Origin: Moorena sp. SIO3I8
Lineage (GTDB): Bacteria; Cyanobacteriota; Cyanobacteriia; Cyanobacteriales; Coleofasciculaceae
DNA: 34,033 nt
Direction: 5' to 3'
Assembly (NCBI RefSeq): GCF_010692325.1
Contig: NZ_JAAHHW010000073.1
Coordinates: 1-34,033, forward strand
Shown here: piece by piece, positions 31,507-34,033 of the stretch
Position numbering within the stretch: the first letter of the stretch is position 1
How the letters are laid out: each line of letters opens with the position of its first letter
Translations under genes and position numbers: made by a program
Notes under the pieces: generated by a model
Seen by the model: only the letters and a program-made list of their open reading frames with translations
Database searches by the model: none
Told to the model about the DNA's origin: nothing

Positions 31507-32325
31507 CTAATCAATCGCCCATTTACAGGTAAGTCTGAGCAGCAATCGGAAGGATAAATCAATGGCAAATCCGATTAATCCTAGAATAATCAAGCAGGCA
31601 AATATTTCATCGGTTTTTAGAAACTTTTGGGCTAGCAAAATACGTTTACCTAGTCCCACTTTTGCTGCGACCAATTCTGCTACAATCACTAAATTCCAAG
31701 ATGCTGCCATGTTGACTCGAAATGCATCAATAATATTGGGAATCACATAGGGAGTAATCACCTGTAATAGGACTTGTCTTCGTAGTCCTCCCAAAGTGTA
31801 GGTGCTTTCAATTAAATCCTTGGGAACAAACTTTACTGCATCCATAATCATTAAGGTATTGAAAAAGACAGTACCGATAAAAATAAGTGCAATTTTCGGT
31901 GCTTCATCAATACCTAGATAGATAATGAATAGAGGGATAAATGCCGGAGCTGGCATATAGCGAACAATACCAATTATTGGTTCTGTTAACCCTCGGATAC
32001 TGGCAAATGCTCCCATGGAAATCCCCAAGGGAATGGAAATAAGTGCTGCTAACAGAAAGCCAGCAAAAACTCTGAGTATGCTAGCAATAGTATCTTGAAT
32101 AAGAAAGCCTTGTTGCCACAAACGGATAACGGCTTTACCCACGTCAATCGGTGACGGGAGGAAGACGGAATCAAGGCCAGCAAAACTTGAGATGAGCCAC
32201 CAAACAACAAACGGAATAGTAACTGATAGGATAATTAATATCCAGTTTAAGGATTTGGGAATATCCTCAGCAATGCGCCAAAAAACGGTGGGTTTTAGAG
32301 TTTTGGTTGTCTGGGAACTATTCAT
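31507..32325 (-). CDS. ABC importer permease (binding-protein-dependent, SsuC/TauC-like)
   Basis: This encodes 272 aa from ATG 32325. An in-frame GTG at 32373 is the open limit, but that part is encoded by an inverted repeat and is unlikely to be translated. It has six hydrophobic segments, with the ATPase-docking EAA-like loop around ESTYTLGGLRRQVLLQVITPYVIPNIIDAFRV. This contains the conserved Gly and the hydrophobic-Pro pattern. FLLAALISIPLGISMGAF in the third span and YMPAPAFIPLFIIYLGI are typical of the family. It moves an anionic or small organic solute in across the inner membrane, together with the ATPase (30347) and the binding protein (32401). Confidence 0.92.
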   Translation of the reverse strand: MNSSQTTKTLKPTVFWRIAEDIPKSLNWILIILSVTIPFVVWWLISSFAGLDSVFLPSPIDVGKAVIRLWQQGFLIQDTIASILRVFAGFLLAALISIPLGISMGAFASIRGLTEPIIGIVRYMPAPAFIPLFIIYLGIDEAPKIALIFIGTVFFNTLMIMDAVKFVPKDLIESTYTLGGLRRQVLLQVITPYVIPNIIDAFRVNMAASWNLVIVAELVAAKVGLGKRILLAQKFLKTDEIFACLIILGLIGFAIDLSFRLLLRLTCKWAID

Positions 32326-32348
32326 TAAAGAGTCTAAGAAATGTGGTG

Positions 32349-32374
32349 GGTGCGTTAACGACGTGTAACGCACC
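32349..32374. repeat. GGTGCGTTA...TAACGCACC inverted repeat
   Basis: Nine-bp perfect arms lie around ACGACGTG, in the 75-bp gap between binding-protein and permease genes. Repeats of this GTGCGTTA...TAACGCAC type are widespread between cyanobacterial genes. In mRNA it forms a hairpin that could stabilise the upstream part of the message. Confidence 0.75.
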
Positions 32375-32400
32375 GGTTTAATTAGATGGGTTATTAATGA

Positions 32401-33438
32401 CTAAGAACGACCTGCGGCATAGGCTTTGACAAACTGGTCATCAAGTATCTTATCTAAATCAGGAACTTTTTGAATAAATCCCACATCCAGCATAAACTGA
32501 GACATCTTTTTAGCGGCAAACGGCATATGCTTCATACTATTACCAGGGATAAATGCCTCTAGGTTTTCTTCCAGGGTAAATATTCGAGTTCCTTCTTTAA
32601 ACTGTTGGAATTCCTCAACACTAACATTAGCGCGTTCCGCCAGCAGTTCATCGGCCTTCTTGGGATTATTTTTGATAAACTCTAGGATATCAAACCAAGT
32701 CTTTACTAGAGCTTGAACTTGGCCAGGACGTTCATCAATCAGCTTTTGAGTAACGACAAGTAAGTCAGGGATTGCCCCAGGAAATGCTTTGGAACTAATT
32801 AATTCTTTACTTCCCTTTCGTTTTAGGGCAGTGAGCCAAAAGGGAGGGAATGCACCCACGGCATCTACTTTACCCGCTGCAAATGCTGCTGCTGCTGCCC
32901 CAGTTTCTAAGGGTACAATTTCCACATCTTTTCTGGACATTCCCTCTTCTTCTAGGGCTAAGCTAAGCAAGAAGTCATCTACAACTCCCTCTTCTATTGC
33001 TACCTTTTTACCTTTCAAATCTTTCAGGGAATTAATCTCTGCTGTGACAATAATTTTGTCATTGCCAGCAGAGTTATCATTCACCAGAACCGCTACTTCA
33101 CCATTAACAGCATCAGCAGCAAAAGATATCGTATCATTAAGGGTTTGGCAATTAGCATCTAGTTTTCCTGCTGCCAAAGCTTCCATGGATTCTAGGTAGC
33201 CATCAAACCATTTTAGTTGTACATTAAGGCCATTGGCTTCAAATAAACCTTCTTTTTCCGCAATGTACCACGGCCACCAACCAGGCCAACTGCTGTATCC
33301 CATAACAATGGGAGTAGAATCTTTAACGGCTTGGGAGTTATCTGAGGGTTTGGTGTTTGGGGATTGGTTGCAGCTAATAGCTAGGACTAAACTAAGTAGA
33401 AATACAGCACATAGGGATAGTAATTTGGGAATTTTCAT
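32401..33438 (-). CDS. ABC importer substrate-binding lipoprotein (NMT1/SsuA-like, urea-carboxylase-region type)
   Basis: This encodes 345 aa from ATG 33438 (AGAAG close before). The upstream extension to 33507 lacks a signal. The lipoprotein signal ends LVLAISC, Cys23. The mature part starts VMGYSSWPGWWPWYIAEKEG, followed by LFEANGLNVQLKWFDGYL and ANCQTLNDTISFAADAV. This recalls the binding proteins encoded beside urea carboxylase, and of guanidine-related importers, more than plain sulfonate-binding SsuA. This is memory-based. VVDDFLLSLALEEEGM and AVGAFPPFWLTALKR fit the NMT1/THI5 fold. It carries the solute to the permease (31507) and heads the operon. The substrate is not settled by the sequence. 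Confidence 0.88.
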   Translation of the reverse strand: MKIPKLLSLCAVFLLSLVLAISCNQSPNTKPSDNSQAVKDSTPIVMGYSSWPGWWPWYIAEKEGLFEANGLNVQLKWFDGYLESMEALAAGKLDANCQTLNDTISFAADAVNGEVAVLVNDNSAGNDKIIVTAEINSLKDLKGKKVAIEEGVVDDFLLSLALEEEGMSRKDVEIVPLETGAAAAAFAAGKVDAVGAFPPFWLTALKRKGSKELISSKAFPGAIPDLLVVTQKLIDERPGQVQALVKTWFDILEFIKNNPKKADELLAERANVSVEEFQQFKEGTRIFTLEENLEAFIPGNSMKHMPFAAKKMSQFMLDVGFIQKVPDLDKILDDQFVKAYAAGRS

Positions 33439-33507
33439 TCTTCTATTGCGGCAGTATAACACACCTACACTCCTAGAGTTAGGTGGGAATGAATGCTGCA
33501 CCTCCAA

Positions 33508-34033
33508 CTAATGGTTTACAGATTAATCCGACACTGGGTTCAAGTAACCGTTTTTTCTGGACAGAAAATTGTCCAAGTCTTTTCCAGTTAACATCTGACC
33601 CAGACACCTGATCATCCTACCATCCACACTTTCCTTTCAGGAGTGTTGGATGTGACATGGTAGATGGCTGCTAAAGTTACACCGTCTACGGCGTAGGTTG
33701 CTGGTATCTGCTTACTTTTTTCGGCTTTATCTTTGTCTAGCCTGATGTCCTAAGGTTAGAGGTTTCCCCAGAAGTGTTTAATCCAGCTATCAAAGTTTAC
33801 CAAAATTGCTAATGTCTGTCTATCGTTGTTGTGAACAGAGCAAGAATTAGGATAAAGATGCTAAAAACTGTAGTTAAAGATACCAAGTTAATCTAAAACT
33901 AGTTCATCCGAAGTTCCCTGATCTAAAGTTAAACACTTCTGCATCCCACCTTGAGTGGGAAGGAATCCAATCAATCATTAACCCCTAAGCTTTCAGTGCC
34001 GCGTTTAGGGAGACCAGCTTAGTGATGAACAAC
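33508..34033. other. Intergenic region with hairpins, no gene seen
   Basis: No plausible ORF. Hairpins are TGGACA/TGTCCA (33558-33575), CATCCACACT/AGTGTTGGATG (33621-33652, with a possible outer CTACCAT/ATGGTAG pair at 33617-33663) and TCCCAC/GTGGGA (33944-33960). The edge (about 33990-34024) has CTAAGCT/AGCTTAG and competing CCCTAA/TTAGGG pairings. An ATG at 34025, with GGAGA about 10 bases before, may begin a gene outside the window. Confidence 0.5.

Noticed and set aside
33508-34033. Guanidine-I (ykkC) riboswitch before the ABC importer
   Set aside because: Neither strand shows the conserved CTAGGGTTCCG and GGATAAAAGCCCGGG-like blocks.

Overview
The window looks like a piece of a large, repeat-rich filamentous cyanobacterial chromosome. 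The reasons are the many HIP1-type GCGATCGC octamers, cyanobacteria-restricted families (DUF3038, DUF4335, GuaB3), a clear Yfr1 small RNA between guaB3 and trxA, and abundant heptamer tandem repeats. The dispersed palindrome TTCGCGTAGCGTGGCC...GGCCAAGG is of a kind I associate with Moorena-like genomes. That genus placement is inference only.

Layout. 1-1680: heptamer array, remains of a hybrid histidine kinase broken into two pieces around a small membrane protein gene, and a 174-bp MITE with an 8-bp target duplication. 1720-6412: a lipoprotein of the fumarylacetoacetate hydrolase/hydratase fold, a DUF2809 membrane protein (minus strand), a PBP4-type D-Ala-D-Ala carboxypeptidase carrying an in-frame MITE, and UDP-GlcNAc 2-epimerase. 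6415-12272 (minus strand): DUF4335, DUF3038 and MutS2, the last with an in-frame tandem-repeat insertion. 12850-16078: a ClpP-fold membrane protease, a 66-aa membrane peptide and an exported amidase. 16360-16770: two transposase relics. 16924-21290: an NfeD/YqiJ-like protein and flotillin pair, followed directly by a TnpB element with a probable omega RNA. 21694-24213: guaB3, Yfr1 and trxA, separated by about 1 kb of nested repeats. 24280-28297 (minus strand): a CheY-like regulator and a GAF-containing methyl-accepting protein with a cyanobacteriochrome-type Cys-His, probably a taxis photoreceptor. 28790-30013: an L-cysteine/cystine C-S lyase-like enzyme. 30347-33438 (minus strand): a substrate-binding protein, permease and ATPase of a nitrate/sulfonate/taurine-type ABC importer, with a repeat array between permease and ATPase. 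33508-34033: no gene, several hairpins.

Most protein genes are ordinary housekeeping or accessory cyanobacterial genes. The unusual biology lies in the repeats. Tandem arrays with a 7-bp period but unrelated unit sequences occur at more than a dozen places. A palindromic element repeatedly abuts one of these arrays. Two MITEs share a core but have different ends. Three genes (dacB, mutS2 and the DUF4335 gene) contain mobile or repeat sequence in frame. I see no tRNA, rRNA or CRISPR array.
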